Shown in pieces: positions 29,547-38,710 of a stretch of 64,000 nucleotides of DNA. A model generated the notes under the pieces. It had not been told where the DNA came from. It did not search any database and saw only the letters and a program-made list of their open reading frames with translations. Made by a program: the position numbers and the translations under genes. The stretch's first letter is position 1. Each line of letters starts with the position of its first letter. Source of the stretch: Hydrotalea sandarakina (GTDB lineage Bacteria > Bacteroidota > Bacteroidia > Chitinophagales > Chitinophagaceae); NCBI RefSeq assembly GCF_003254115.1, contig NZ_QKZV01000006.1, positions 164,570-228,569 of the forward strand, written 5' to 3'.

Positions 29547-30275
29547 TTATTTGTCTTCTTTTTTAATGGAAGAAGCGCCGCTCGATTCTATATTTTGGAT
29601 AACGGGGTTGCCTTTATATCGAATAGTACTTGCCCCACTGGCTTCTAATTTGGTGAAGGCTTTTTCAACATTTACGCGAATATTAGAAGCACCTGAAGCA
29701 GAAGCCTCACAGTTAGAAGCAGTTAAATCATACCCCTTTAATACACTGGCTCCGCTTACTTCAATTTTTAAATTATTTACTTGCCCTTTGAGTGTAGCAT
29801 TGGAAGCACCACTTAAATCAATATTTAATTCACCAACATTAAAACCCCCTTTCACCACACTGGCTCCTGTTGCTGTAAGTTTTAATTGATTGCTCTTCAC
29901 AGCATCCACCACATTTAATGAACTGGCACCGGACAAAACAATTTTATTAAGGTTAGCTAATGTAACATAAGCTTTAATTTTTTTGTCGGTCCAATTCCAT
30001 TTATTCCAAAAGCCACTTTCGGTATAAATGTGCAAAACGCCATTTTTAACTTGTGTAATTACTTTCGATTTATCCCCACCTTCGGCACTTATGGCCACGG
30101 CATTGGTATTACCTTGCGACAAATAAACTGTAATTGCCCCAGACACATCAATGCCAGTAAAATCGCCCACTTTTCTTACTTCTGCATTGGCATCATAAAC
30201 CAAATTCTTTACTTCCTGTGCATTAACCAGGGCAATTGTAAAAATGCTAAATAAGCTAATTATCAATTTTTTCAT
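29547..30275 (-). CDS. Secreted DUF2807 'head GIN' domain protein
   Basis: The 242-residue exported protein has a signal peptide (1-19, ending VNAQ) and a DUF2807/GIN domain forming a beta-solenoid. The pattern SGASxLxxxG recurs about every 20 residues from about 110 to the end (GASSLNVVDA, GASVVKGGF, GASNATLKG, GASVLKGYD, GASNIRVNV, GASTIRYKG, GASSIKKE). These proteins are frequent in Bacteroidota, and their role (putative adhesin or anti-sigma associated) is unproven. The gene stands alone upstream of the tRNA. Confidence 0.88.
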   Translation of the reverse strand: MKKLIISLFSIFTIALVNAQEVKNLVYDANAEVRKVGDFTGIDVSGAITVYLSQGNTNAVAISAEGGDKSKVITQVKNGVLHIYTESGFWNKWNWTDKKIKAYVTLANLNKIVLSGASSLNVVDAVKSNQLKLTATGASVVKGGFNVGELNIDLSGASNATLKGQVNNLKIEVSGASVLKGYDLTASNCEASASGASNIRVNVEKAFTKLEASGASTIRYKGNPVIQNIESSGASSIKKEDK

Positions 30276-30358
30276 AATTAAATGTTTTAAAACGAATGAT
30301 TTTCAATAGAACGTTGCGCACCAAAAAAAAGTTACAGCTATTTTTCATTTTTCTTAAC

Positions 30359-30366
30359 TAATTTTG
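30359..30366 (+). promoter_or_regulatory. Putative -7 promoter box of the riboswitch leader (TAATTTTG)
   Basis: An exact TAnnTTTG match placed about 16 bp before the first conserved base of the TPP riboswitch, where a promoter for the leader is expected. Confidence 0.5.
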
Positions 30367-30381
30367 CTGTCGATTTTATTC

Positions 30382-30486
30382 CTCGGGGTGCTGGATAGCA
30401 CAAATGGGTATACACATTTGTTTTTTATCCGGCTGAGATAATACCCGTTGAACCTGAACAGGGTAATTCCTGCGAAGGGAAGGTGT
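30382..30486 (+). promoter_or_regulatory. TPP (THI-box) riboswitch
   Basis: Conserved THI-element blocks occur in order: CTCGGGGTGC (30383-30392), GGCTGAGATAATACCC (30431-30446), GAACCTGAACAGGGTAATTCCTGCGAAGGGAAG (30450-30482, quoted as the conserved core). These form the pyrimidine-sensor and pyrophosphate-sensor helices. Between them is a variable P3 hairpin (ACAAATG/CATTTGT-like). It lies in the leader of the TonB-dependent receptor gene, so receptor expression should fall when thiamine pyrophosphate is abundant. Confidence 0.95.
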
Positions 30487-30542
30487 ACTGCTTATTTAGT
30501 CAGCCTCTCCACTAGCAATACTTCCCTGTTCCCAAATTTTTT
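30474..30542 (+). terminator. Putative riboswitch-controlled terminator
   Basis: AGGGAAG (30476-30482), part of the aptamer 3' end, is complementary to CTTCCCT (30521-30527). The latter is followed by a T-rich run (30537-30542). This could be the expression platform, although the loop is long. Confidence 0.4.
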
Positions 30543-30563
30543 AACCTTTTAATTTTTAAAAAA

Positions 30564-32948
30564 ATGAAATTCATTTTGGGAACAATGGTATGCATTCTAT
30601 CATTTTCAGGCCTATTCAGCCAAACAAAACAACACCCGTCTCTTTCGGGTATCATTGTTGATGAACAAACAAAAAAACCGATTGCAGGCGCTGTTATTAC
30701 CATTCAAAACCGCACCACAACTTCCGGCGATGACGGACATTTTCTTATTCGGAATTTAATTCCTGGGAAATCGAGCATTACCGTAAATAGTTTGGGGTTT
30801 GAAAAATATACCAACACCATTAACCTTGCAAAAGAAGGCACCACATTACAAATTGCCCTTAAAGGATACAACTTGTTTTTACAACCATTAGAAGTAAAAG
30901 CCATTAGGGCCGGTAGTAAAGCACCGTTTGCAGTTACCAATATTAATGAACAAGAAATTGCCAAAACAAACCTTGGGCAGGATATTCCTTTTTTGCTCAA
31001 CCAAACATCATCGGTATTTGTAAATTCCGATGCAGGTAATGGTATTGGTTATACCGACATTCACATACGTGGAACAGATGCCACACGCATTAATGTTACT
31101 TTGAATGGCATTCCTTATAATGATGCAGAAAGCCAAGGCACTTATTGGGTTGATTTACCTGACTTTGCTTCCTCATTAAATAGTATCCAAATTCAACGTG
31201 GTGTTGGAACATCCTCAAATGGAACAGGTGCATTTGGTGCAACTATTAATCTTTCTACCAATGAATTTCATGAAAAACCCTATGCGGAAGTAAACAACAG
31301 CTACGGTTCTTTTAATTCCTGGAAAAATACGCTTAAAGTTGGCAGTGGCTTGTTAAATGGGCATTTTACTGTTGATGCAAGATTAAGTAAAATTAGTAGC
31401 GACGGCTATATTGATCGTGCCAGTTCCTTATTGCAATCATTCGCATTATCAACTGCTTATATTAACAAAAAAACATCTATTAGATTCAATATTTTTTCAG
31501 GAAAAGAAAAAACTTATCAAGCTTGGTATGGTGTACCCGACAGTTTATTAGCTACGGATAGAACCTACAATCCTGCCGGTACTGAAAAACCCGGTACACC
31601 CTATGATAACCAAACAGACAATTACCAACAAGACCATTACCAATTGTTTTTTAATCAGGAGTTGAATAATAACTGGAGCTTTAATACGGCTTTGTTTATG
31701 ACCTACGGACGTGGTTATTATGAAGAATATAAAGCTGCACAAAACTTTGCCGATTACGGATTAACACCATTTACAATAGGTAATACCGTATTAGACTCAA
31801 CAGATTTAATTCGCAGACGTTGGCTAAACAATCATTTTTATGGACAGATTGGTTCTTTACAATACAAAACCAATAAAGACGAATTAACTTTTGGCGGTGG
31901 ATGGACACGTTACGAGGGTAACCATTTTGGTAATGTTATTTGGGCACAATATGGCTTATATACACCTAATTATCAATATTATTTTTATCCTGCCGTAAAA
32001 ACTGATGTTAATTTTTATACCAAATGGCAGCACAATTTTGCTAAATACTGGTATAGTTTTGCCGATGTACAATACCGTACCGTTACCCATACCATGAATG
32101 GTTTTGAAGGCAATGGCAACTTAGATATCAGTAGAAAATTCAACTTTGTAAATCCTAAAGCCGGTATTACTTATAGCCACAATACTTGGCAAGCTTATTT
32201 CAGCTATGCTTTAGGAAATAAAGAGCCTAATCGTGATGATTTTCAAGCCAGCTTACAAGAACAACCTAAAGCAGAAACCTTACACGATTTTGAATTGGGT
32301 GTGAGCAAAAAAAATAGTCGTTTTAATTATAGTGCTGATTTGTATTATATGCTGTACAAAAATCAATTGGTTTTAACAGGCATTATTAATGATGTGGGTG
32401 CTTATACCCGTGTAAATGTACCTAACAGCTATAGAATGGGTATTGAACTGCAAGGTGCATATATTTTCAGTAAATGGATAAATGCACAAGCTAATTTTAG
32501 TTTAAGCAGAAATAAAATTAAAAGCTTCACCGAGTATATTGACAATTACGATACCGGAGGCCAAAATGCTGTTCAACATACCAATACAGATATTTCATTT
32601 TCACCTGACATGATTGGTGCGGCAACCATTAATATTATTCCCGAAAAAAATATTACGCTAAGCTTTCTTAGCAAATATGTTAGCAAACAGTATATGGACA
32701 ATACACAAAATGAAGCCAGAAGTTTAGCCGGATTTTTTACAGAAACATTCCGTGCCAATTATACTGTAAAAAACTTTGTATTTAAAGAGTGGAATTTTAT
32801 ATTGCAAATAAACAATATATTCAACAAGTTATATGAGCCCAATGGCTATACCTACAGTTATATCAGCAATAATCATTTATATACTGACAATAACTATTTC
32901 CCAATGGCGGGCACTAACTATATGTTGGCTGTAAACATTTCACTTTAA
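30564..32948 (+). CDS. TonB-dependent receptor, thiamine-related by riboswitch
   Basis: The 794-residue outer-membrane protein has a signal peptide (1-20) and a carboxypeptidase-regulatory-like domain (about 28-105, SGIIVDEQTKKPIAGAVITI). A plug domain follows (about 115-225, with FLLNQTSSVFVNSDAGNGIGYTDIHIRG and LNGIPYNDAESQGTYWVDLPDF), then a 22-stranded barrel ending NYMLAVNISL. The TPP riboswitch in its leader indicates uptake of thiamine, TPP or a precursor. Such TPP-regulated TonB receptors are known in Bacteroidota. No inner-membrane PnuT or thi gene is adjacent. Confidence 0.92.
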   Translation: MKFILGTMVCILSFSGLFSQTKQHPSLSGIIVDEQTKKPIAGAVITIQNRTTTSGDDGHFLIRNLIPGKSSITVNSLGFEKYTNTINLAKEGTTLQIALKGYNLFLQPLEVKAIRAGSKAPFAVTNINEQEIAKTNLGQDIPFLLNQTSSVFVNSDAGNGIGYTDIHIRGTDATRINVTLNGIPYNDAESQGTYWVDLPDFASSLNSIQIQRGVGTSSNGTGAFGATINLSTNEFHEKPYAEVNNSYGSFNSWKNTLKVGSGLLNGHFTVDARLSKISSDGYIDRASSLLQSFALSTAYINKKTSIRFNIFSGKEKTYQAWYGVPDSLLATDRTYNPAGTEKPGTPYDNQTDNYQQDHYQLFFNQELNNNWSFNTALFMTYGRGYYEEYKAAQNFADYGLTPFTIGNTVLDSTDLIRRRWLNNHFYGQIGSLQYKTNKDELTFGGGWTRYEGNHFGNVIWAQYGLYTPNYQYYFYPAVKTDVNFYTKWQHNFAKYWYSFADVQYRTVTHTMNGFEGNGNLDISRKFNFVNPKAGITYSHNTWQAYFSYALGNKEPNRDDFQASLQEQPKAETLHDFELGVSKKNSRFNYSADLYYMLYKNQLVLTGIINDVGAYTRVNVPNSYRMGIELQGAYIFSKWINAQANFSLSRNKIKSFTEYIDNYDTGGQNAVQHTNTDISFSPDMIGAATINIIPEKNITLSFLSKYVSKQYMDNTQNEARSLAGFFTETFRANYTVKNFVFKEWNFILQINNIFNKLYEPNGYTYSYISNNHLYTDNNYFPMAGTNYMLAVNISL

Positions 32949-32957
32949 AAAATTACC

Positions 32958-32995
32958 AAAAGGGATTCGTGTATGTAAACACGAATCTCTTTTTA
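32958..32995. terminator. Bidirectional hairpin terminator
   Basis: GATTCGTGT (32964-32972) pairs with ACACGAATC (32979-32987), then a T-run. It separates the TonB receptor from the convergent rhodanese gene. Confidence 0.85.
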
Positions 32996-33001
32996 TTGAA
33001 T

Positions 33002-33310
33002 TTATCGGCCAAATTTAGCTTCCCAAGCCAACATGCCACCGGCCAAATTGGTTACATTTTCAAAACCAAACTGTTCTAATAGCATGGCAGCCTGCATACT
33101 GCGGTTACCGCTGCGGCAGTAAACAATTACGGGTTCAGTCTTTAAGTTGTCAATGCTTTCTATTTGCATGGTTTGCACCTTACCCAAAGGCAACAAAATA
33201 CCACCAATATTAAAGTCGGCATTTTCGTGTGGCTCACGCACGTCAATTAGGTTTAACTTTTCCCCTTTATCCATTTTTAATTTAAGTTCATCAACTGAAA
33301 TTACGTTCAT
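33002..33310 (-). CDS. Rhodanese-like domain protein (single-domain sulfurtransferase)
   Basis: The 102-residue cytoplasmic rhodanese domain has LNLIDVREPHENADFNIGG and active-site loop YCRSGNRS with Cys65, then AAMLLEQFGFENVTNLAGGMLAWE. It probably moves sulfane sulfur to a small acceptor. It follows the PASTA and ddl genes on the same strand (20 bp after the PASTA gene), so may be the last gene of that operon. Confidence 0.92.
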   Translation of the reverse strand: MNVISVDELKLKMDKGEKLNLIDVREPHENADFNIGGILLPLGKVQTMQIESIDNLKTEPVIVYCRSGNRSMQAAMLLEQFGFENVTNLAGGMLAWEAKFGR

Positions 33311-33330
33311 AGACTATTTTTTTATGATGA

Positions 33331-34149
33331 TTAGTTTCTTAATGCTGAGTCGCGAACAGGTGGCGGGGTATTGCTAATGAACACATCAACGACCTGGCCT
33401 TGACGAATGAGATTATGCACTTTATTACCCGGACCCGCTTCGGTAAATACTTCAGGTATTTGTTTAACTATGTAAGCATTAGTTGTATCAGTAACATTAT
33501 CCATAGGGACAATAGAACCTATGTTAATATTCAGTGCATTTAATTGTGTACGGGCCTGCGCTAAAGTTAGACCAATTAAATCAGGAACTTGATACTGACC
33601 ACTGCCAATACCACTGCCTAAAACAAAGCTAATTGTACTTCCTACAGGAAGCTTAGTACCTGGTTTAATAGATACCCCATTGAATTTCTGCTCTAATACG
33701 GCATTTCGAGCAATATCTGGCTTATAGGTTGTATCGCCCATTTTTAATCCTAATGTTTGCAAATACATTTGGGCACTTTTATAAGAAAAACCAACGAGAT
33801 TTGGCATGGTAACTTCGGGGGCTGCCGCTCTGTTAATGGTTAAGTAAATAGTGCGGCCTTTTTTTACCTGTGCATCTGCATCAGGACTTTGTTTAGCTAC
33901 AGCTAAAGCACCAATGGTATTATCGTATACCGAGTCAATTACCTGTACCTGGAAGCCTTTGGCAGTTAACGCTTGTGTTGCAGCTTGAATATTTTGACCA
34001 AGTACTGAGGGTACTTTTTCTACTTCATTGTGCTGAGTAATAAACGAAAGCATTTCAATAAAAATAAATAGTGCAACCAATACCAATCCAATGGCTACCA
34101 AAATATTTACCCAAAGTGGTTTATGCGTTATAAACTTAAACACGCTCAA
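33331..34149 (-). CDS. PASTA-domain membrane protein
   Basis: The 272-residue protein has a single N-terminal membrane helix (about 13-36) and three extracytoplasmic PASTA repeats: VPSVLGQNIQAATQALTAKGF, MPNLVGFSYKSAQMYLQTLGL and VPDLIGLTLAQARTQLNALNI. No kinase or transpeptidase domain is attached. PASTA modules can bind muropeptides or beta-lactam-like ligands. Next to ddl (48 bp), this supports a peptidoglycan-linked role, as in other Bacteroidota where this pair is conserved. Confidence 0.9.
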   Translation of the reverse strand: MSVFKFITHKPLWVNILVAIGLVLVALFIFIEMLSFITQHNEVEKVPSVLGQNIQAATQALTAKGFQVQVIDSVYDNTIGALAVAKQSPDADAQVKKGRTIYLTINRAAAPEVTMPNLVGFSYKSAQMYLQTLGLKMGDTTYKPDIARNAVLEQKFNGVSIKPGTKLPVGSTISFVLGSGIGSGQYQVPDLIGLTLAQARTQLNALNINIGSIVPMDNVTDTTNAYIVKQIPEVFTEAGPGNKVHNLIRQGQVVDVFISNTPPPVRDSALRN

Positions 34150-34197
34150 TGTTTGTTTTTTTGTGAATGTAATGGATTTTTATTAGTCAAAAGGTTA

Positions 34198-35184
34198 CTA
34201 TTTGTTAAAAGCGGCCTCAATTAGTTGTGTATAAAATTCTTGTAAACTCCAGCCCATTGCTTTCACCTGTTGTGGAACTATACTTGCCTCACTTTGTCCG
34301 GGTACGGTATTTACTTCCAACAAATAAGGTTTTTGAACAGCTTCATTCCATATAAAATCCATACGCACAATACCATTACAATTTAAAATGGCATATACAT
34401 TTTTAGCGGTTGCTTCAAGTTGCTGCTGCCAGTTAAACGGTATTTGTGCGGGAGTTATTTCCCTACTTTTACCTTCATATTTCGCCTCATAATCAAAAAA
34501 TTCTTTCTCTGCAATTACCTCAGTAATAGGTAACACAATAATATTGCCCTCTTTATTTTTAAAAACACCAATAGTAAATTCACGTCCGGCAATATATTCT
34601 TCCACTAAAACCTGATTATCTTCTTTAAAGGCCTTTTCAATGGCAGGCAATAGTTCATGAGTATTGTTTACTTTACTCATACCAATACTACTACCACCAT
34701 TATTTGGTTTTACAAATACCGGGAGTTTTAATTGTTGTAAAATTTCTTGGTCAGAGTAGGCCGTATGTTTAAACAAATGCATACTTTTTGCAACAGAAAT
34801 GCCACTAAAAGCAGCTACTGCAACGGTGTACCGTTTATTAAAAGTTATAGCTGATGTTGCGGCATCACAACTGGTATAAGGTATTTGCAACATATCAAAA
34901 TAGCCCTGTAATTTACCATCTTCACCGGGTGTTCCGTGAATGCAAAATAAAATACAATCAAATTGTATGCATTTACCGGCTATATTAATTGAAAAATCGG
35001 CTTTATTTACAGCAATTTTTGCTTGCCCATCAGCAGTGTACCACCATCCATCTTTTGCAATATCAATTACATAAACTTCATAATTGTCCTTATTAATGTT
35101 TGCTTCTACAGTTTTAGCGCTTTTGTAACTAATTACAGCTTCACCACTATAACCACCGGTAACCAAAGCAATTTTCTTTTTCAT
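34198..35184 (-). CDS. ddl: D-alanine--D-alanine ligase
   Basis: ATP-grasp ligase making D-Ala-D-Ala for peptidoglycan. The 328-residue protein has the N-terminal KIALVTGGYSGEAVIS, FCIHGTPGEDGKLQGYFDMLQIPYTSCDA (family signature) and LPVFVKPNNGGSSIGMSKV. Further marks are EEYIAGREFTIGVF and the metal-binding end IVRMDFIWNE...LLEVNTVPGQSEASIVPQQ. It is first in the ddl-PASTA-rhodanese series. Confidence 0.96.
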   Translation of the reverse strand: MKKKIALVTGGYSGEAVISYKSAKTVEANINKDNYEVYVIDIAKDGWWYTADGQAKIAVNKADFSINIAGKCIQFDCILFCIHGTPGEDGKLQGYFDMLQIPYTSCDAATSAITFNKRYTVAVAAFSGISVAKSMHLFKHTAYSDQEILQQLKLPVFVKPNNGGSSIGMSKVNNTHELLPAIEKAFKEDNQVLVEEYIAGREFTIGVFKNKEGNIIVLPITEVIAEKEFFDYEAKYEGKSREITPAQIPFNWQQQLEATAKNVYAILNCNGIVRMDFIWNEAVQKPYLLEVNTVPGQSEASIVPQQVKAMGWSLQEFYTQLIEAAFNK

Positions 35185-35319
35185 AGATTTTTATTTCCAA
35201 TTAATTTACAATGCGTAATAATGCATATTAGAACACATGGCTTATTGCCTATTAAAAACGCTCAAATATAATAACTTAACCAAGAAACTTTAAATTGGCA
35301 TACTTGCAATACAGGCACA

Positions 35320-35357
35320 TAAAAAAGGTGAAGAAACCTATAGCTTCTTCACCTTAT
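35320..35357 (-). terminator. Minus-strand hairpin terminator
   Basis: AAGGTGAAGAA (35325-35335) pairs with TTCTTCACCTT (35345-35355). On the minus strand it ends in a T6 run. It terminates the ferredoxin transcript or a small RNA. Confidence 0.85.
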
Positions 35358-35416
35358 TCAAGGCGGGAAATATCACCCACCGTTAATGAATGTTACCTTA
35401 CGGTAGCATTTTTATT
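35320..35416 (-). ncRNA. Candidate small RNA downstream of the ferredoxin gene
   Basis: On the minus strand, a TACCTTTA -7-like box (35423-35430) is followed by three consecutive hairpins. They are a CC-GTAA-GG GNRA-type stem loop (35392-35407), GGTGGG/CCCGCC (35362-35381) and the terminator. No reading frame is present. It could equally be the structured 3' UTR of the ferredoxin mRNA. No known RNA family was recognised. Confidence 0.35.
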
Positions 35417-35484
35417 GTGCAATAAAGGTACTAAGCTTTACCGGATAAAAAATTAATTTTTTGCACATTAAACCAGCAAAATTG

Positions 35485-35832
35485 TTAAATGTGTAGCCGC
35501 TCTTTTTTAGCCATTAAGCTTTCCACGGTTTCTTTATACATTTCATCGGGAACACAACAATCAACCGGACAAACAGAGGCACATTGGGGCTCTTCATGAA
35601 AGCCTTGACATTCAGTGCATTTATTTGGAACAATATAATAGGTATCAGTTGAAAGAGGCGCAAAACGTTGATTGGCATCCACTACTGTTCCATCCATTAA
35701 GGTGTAGCTGCCTTTAACGGTAGTGCCATCGGCAATAGCCCATTCTACCCCACCTTCATAAATGGCATTATTTGGGCACTCGGGCTCACAAGCTCCGCAG
35801 TTAATACATTCATCGGTAATTTTAATGGCCAT
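35485..35832 (-). CDS. 2[4Fe-4S] ferredoxin
   Basis: The 115-residue electron carrier has a first cluster motif [12 protein letters not shown] (from Cys9) and a second [21 protein letters not shown]. The latter carries the eight-residue insertion characteristic of the Allochromatium-type ferredoxin group. A middle segment of about 45 residues ([20 protein letters not shown]) separates the clusters. The acyl-CoA reductase gene is divergent 59 bp away. The redox partner is not evident. Confidence 0.93.
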   Translation of the reverse strand: MAIKITDECINCGACEPECPNNAIYEGGVEWAIADGTTVKGSYTLMDGTVVDANQRFAPLSTDTYYIVPNKCTECQGFHEEPQCASVCPVDCCVPDEMYKETVESLMAKKERLHI

Positions 35833-35891
35833 AACTGTAATTTTGAGGTTTTAAAGATGTAACAAATTTAAACGCAAAAGCAATTCAACAA

Positions 35892-36908
35892 ATGGATTTA
35901 TTACAAAGAATTCAATTAATGGAACAATTAGGGGTTTATATGCAGCAAAATAATCCTGAATGGATATCGGCTAAACTGCGAGCAAGCCAAGTAAACCCTT
36001 GGTTTTTACCCGAATTTATTGAATCGGCTGTTCAAAACATTTATTCACAATTTCTGAATGCCAACAAATTAAGCAACTGGGTTAAAAAATACTATCCCAA
36101 CAATACTGCATCTTCCCCCAAAAATATAGGTATTGTTATGGCAGGCAATATACCATTAGTGGGTTTTCACGACTTTCTGTGTGTGTTTATAAGCGGCCAT
36201 AAAGCAACTATTAAAGCATCCTCTAAAGACGAAATATTAATTAAACACTTAGTTGAAAAATTAATTCAATGGGCACCGGAATTAAAAGAATCCATTTCCT
36301 TTGCTGAACAATTAAAAAATTGTGATGCCTATATTGCAACAGGTAGCAATAACAGCAGTCGTTATTTTGATTATTATTTTGGAAAATATCCAAATATTAT
36401 TCGTCGAAATCGTACATCGGTAGCTGTTTTAACAGGCAATGAAAATAAAGATGCATTAAGCCGATTAGCTACCGATATTCAACTTTATTTTGGCTTAGGT
36501 TGTAGAAATGTTACCAAATTGTATGTTCCGGAAAACTATGATTTTATTCCACTTTTACAAGCATTAAAAAAATATGACTACTATATGGATTTTCATAAGT
36601 ACAAACACAATTATGACTATCAATTAGCAGTACTTATTATGAGTAACCAATTATACATGACGAATGAATCGGTACTATTGGTTGAAAAAGAAGCCTTATT
36701 TTCACCCGTTGCACAAATCCATTACAGTTATTATGATAATGCAAGTGAATTGTATGAAACTTTACAAATGAACACAGACATACAATGTATAGTTGGCCAG
36801 AATTATGTTGGCTTTGGTGAAGCACAAACACCCGGTTTGTTTGATTATGCAGATGGTGTTGACACCATGGATTTTCTAAAAAAATTAAACAATACAACTA
36901 TTCAATAG
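35892..36908 (+). CDS. Acyl-CoA reductase (LuxC-like)
   Basis: The 338-residue protein belongs to the LuxC/acyl-CoA reductase family within the aldehyde-dehydrogenase fold. It has KNIGIVMAGNIPLVGFHDFLCVFISGHKATIKASSKD in the nucleotide-binding part, and the region LGCRNVTKLYVPENY holding the probable nucleophilic Cys in GLGCRN. It would reduce acyl-CoA (or acyl-ACP) to aldehyde. No luciferase or fatty-aldehyde partner is near. It is divergent from the ferredoxin gene, which might donate electrons, but this is speculative. Confidence 0.85.
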   Translation: MDLLQRIQLMEQLGVYMQQNNPEWISAKLRASQVNPWFLPEFIESAVQNIYSQFLNANKLSNWVKKYYPNNTASSPKNIGIVMAGNIPLVGFHDFLCVFISGHKATIKASSKDEILIKHLVEKLIQWAPELKESISFAEQLKNCDAYIATGSNNSSRYFDYYFGKYPNIIRRNRTSVAVLTGNENKDALSRLATDIQLYFGLGCRNVTKLYVPENYDFIPLLQALKKYDYYMDFHKYKHNYDYQLAVLIMSNQLYMTNESVLLVEKEALFSPVAQIHYSYYDNASELYETLQMNTDIQCIVGQNYVGFGEAQTPGLFDYADGVDTMDFLKKLNNTTIQ

Positions 36909-37053
36909 TCCTACCTGTTATTGTAAATTTGTAATGCTAGAAATGGAAATACGACAAGTATCGTAAATTATTTGTTAAATGGATATTTGCTAACAAAACT
37001 AATTAAATCCACTTCGTTACTTTGCTATACAATAACAATTAAAAACGATTAAT

Positions 37054-38589
37054 GTGTATACTATGAAACTAAAAAATGTTCTTGCAATTGTGGCTATCAG
37101 CGCTGCAACTGCATTTTTAAGTGTGTGGGCATTTAGCCGTTATCAACAACACAAATATGCCGGTATTCAGGAGCCCGGAAAATTACCTGTAAACTATGCC
37201 GGTTTTTTTAGCGGCAATAATACAGCCTCCGACAATAGCTTTGACTTTACTCAAGCATGTGCTACAGCTACACCGGCAGTAGTGCATATTAAAACACGTA
37301 CCAAAGCCAAACAAGTAAGCAATAATTTGCCTAAGAGAAACGATCCATTTAGCGATTTCTTTGGTGATAACATGTTTGGTGATCTTTTTGGAGGTATGGG
37401 ACCACAAATTATTCCCGAGCAACGTGCCAGTGGTAGTGGAGTAATCATTAGTGAAGATGGTTATATTGTTACCAATAACCACGTAGTAGATGGTGCTGAT
37501 GAAATTAATATAACCTTACCCAACAGCAAAACCTATAAAGCAACAGTTGTGGGCACTGACCCCAGCAGTGATATTGCTGTACTAAAGATTGATGCTAAGG
37601 GATTACCTTATTTAGTATATGGTAACAGTGATGATGCAAAATTAGGTCAATGGGTATTAGCTATCGGTTATCCTTTAACATTAGACGTAACTGTTACAGC
37701 AGGCATTATTAGTGCTAAAGCCAGAAATATTGGTATTAATTCTCGTCAAAGTTCTGCCCCTATTGAATCTTTTATCCAAACAGATGCAGCCGTGAACCCC
37801 GGTAATAGTGGTGGTGCTTTAATCAATACCCGTGGTGAATTAATTGGTATTAATTCTGCTATAGCATCACCAACCGGTTCTTATGCAGGGTACTCTTACG
37901 CAATTCCGGTAAATATTGTAAAAAAAGTAGTGAATGACATCATTAAGTATGGAACTGTACAACGTGCATTTTTAGGTATTTCTTACCCAAGAGAAGGCTT
38001 AACTGAAGAACAGAAAAAAGCAGAGGGAATTAAAGATATAGCAAATGGAATTTACGTTATGGATGTTCCTGCAGGTGGTGCAGCAGCAGAAGCCGGTATT
38101 AAAAAAGGCGATATTATTACCAGCATTAATGGTATTACTGTAACAACAGGCCCTGAAATGGTTGAACAGATTGCTCGTTATAAACCCGGTGATAAAATTA
38201 TTTTAGGCTATATAAGAAATGGAGAACAAAAAACCGTATCTGTTATTCTTAAAAATAAAGCAGGCAATACCAATGTTGTTAAAGCAACCAATATTATGGA
38301 TCGCTTAGGCGCTGACCTAGCCAACATTGATAAAAAAACAGCTGCTGCCAATAATTTGAATGGTGGTGTTTTGGTAAAGAAAATACAGCCAGGTAGTGCT
38401 ATACAAAAATCACGCATTCAAGAAGGCTTTATCATAACAGCTGTAAATGGTATTGAGGTAAATACTATTGATGATTTGAAAGCTGCATTATCAAACTCAA
38501 GCAATAGTGGTACTGTTCGTTTCGATGGTATTTATCCGGGCTATGGTGATACCTACAGCTATCCTGTACGCATTGATGGAGGTGAATAA
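37054..38589 (+). CDS. Do/HtrA family periplasmic serine protease
   Basis: The 511-residue protein has an N-terminal signal anchor (about 8-26) and a trypsin-like domain with catalytic triad His143 (NNHVVD), Asp173 (SSDIAVL) and Ser252 (NPGNSGGAL). Two PDZ domains follow (about 300-400 and 415-500), where GDIITSINGITV and GFIITAVNGIEV are the second strands. This is the DegP/DegQ layout for periplasmic protein quality control. A hairpin terminator follows. Confidence 0.95.
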   Translation: MYTMKLKNVLAIVAISAATAFLSVWAFSRYQQHKYAGIQEPGKLPVNYAGFFSGNNTASDNSFDFTQACATATPAVVHIKTRTKAKQVSNNLPKRNDPFSDFFGDNMFGDLFGGMGPQIIPEQRASGSGVIISEDGYIVTNNHVVDGADEINITLPNSKTYKATVVGTDPSSDIAVLKIDAKGLPYLVYGNSDDAKLGQWVLAIGYPLTLDVTVTAGIISAKARNIGINSRQSSAPIESFIQTDAAVNPGNSGGALINTRGELIGINSAIASPTGSYAGYSYAIPVNIVKKVVNDIIKYGTVQRAFLGISYPREGLTEEQKKAEGIKDIANGIYVMDVPAGGAAAEAGIKKGDIITSINGITVTTGPEMVEQIARYKPGDKIILGYIRNGEQKTVSVILKNKAGNTNVVKATNIMDRLGADLANIDKKTAAANNLNGGVLVKKIQPGSAIQKSRIQEGFIITAVNGIEVNTIDDLKAALSNSSNSGTVRFDGIYPGYGDTYSYPVRIDGGE

Positions 38590-38613
38590 GCAATCATTAT
38601 TCAAAATATAAAC

Positions 38614-38647
38614 AAGAGAGGCTGCTTTAAAACTAGCAGCCTCTTTT
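38614..38647. terminator. Hairpin terminator
   Basis: GAGGCTGCT (38618-38626) pairs with AGCAGCCTC (38635-38643), followed by T4, after the HtrA gene and facing the minus-strand lipoprotein gene. Confidence 0.85.
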
Positions 38648-38710
38648 CATTTTATAACACCAAAACGTTTTAAATAAAATACAATTTTATTTGTTCTTCA
38701 AAATGAAGCA

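Larger units (their letters stand above)
35185..35484. other. 300-bp gap: terminator plus possible small RNA
   Basis: No protein gene is apparent. The gap contains a minus-strand hairpin terminator and two further hairpins, described in the next entries. The part next to ddl (35185-35318) shows nothing distinct. Confidence 0.5.

Noticed and set aside
29551..29889. 112-codon plus-strand frame within the GIN-domain gene
   Set aside because: Produced by the repeated GAS codons of the real gene on the other strand.
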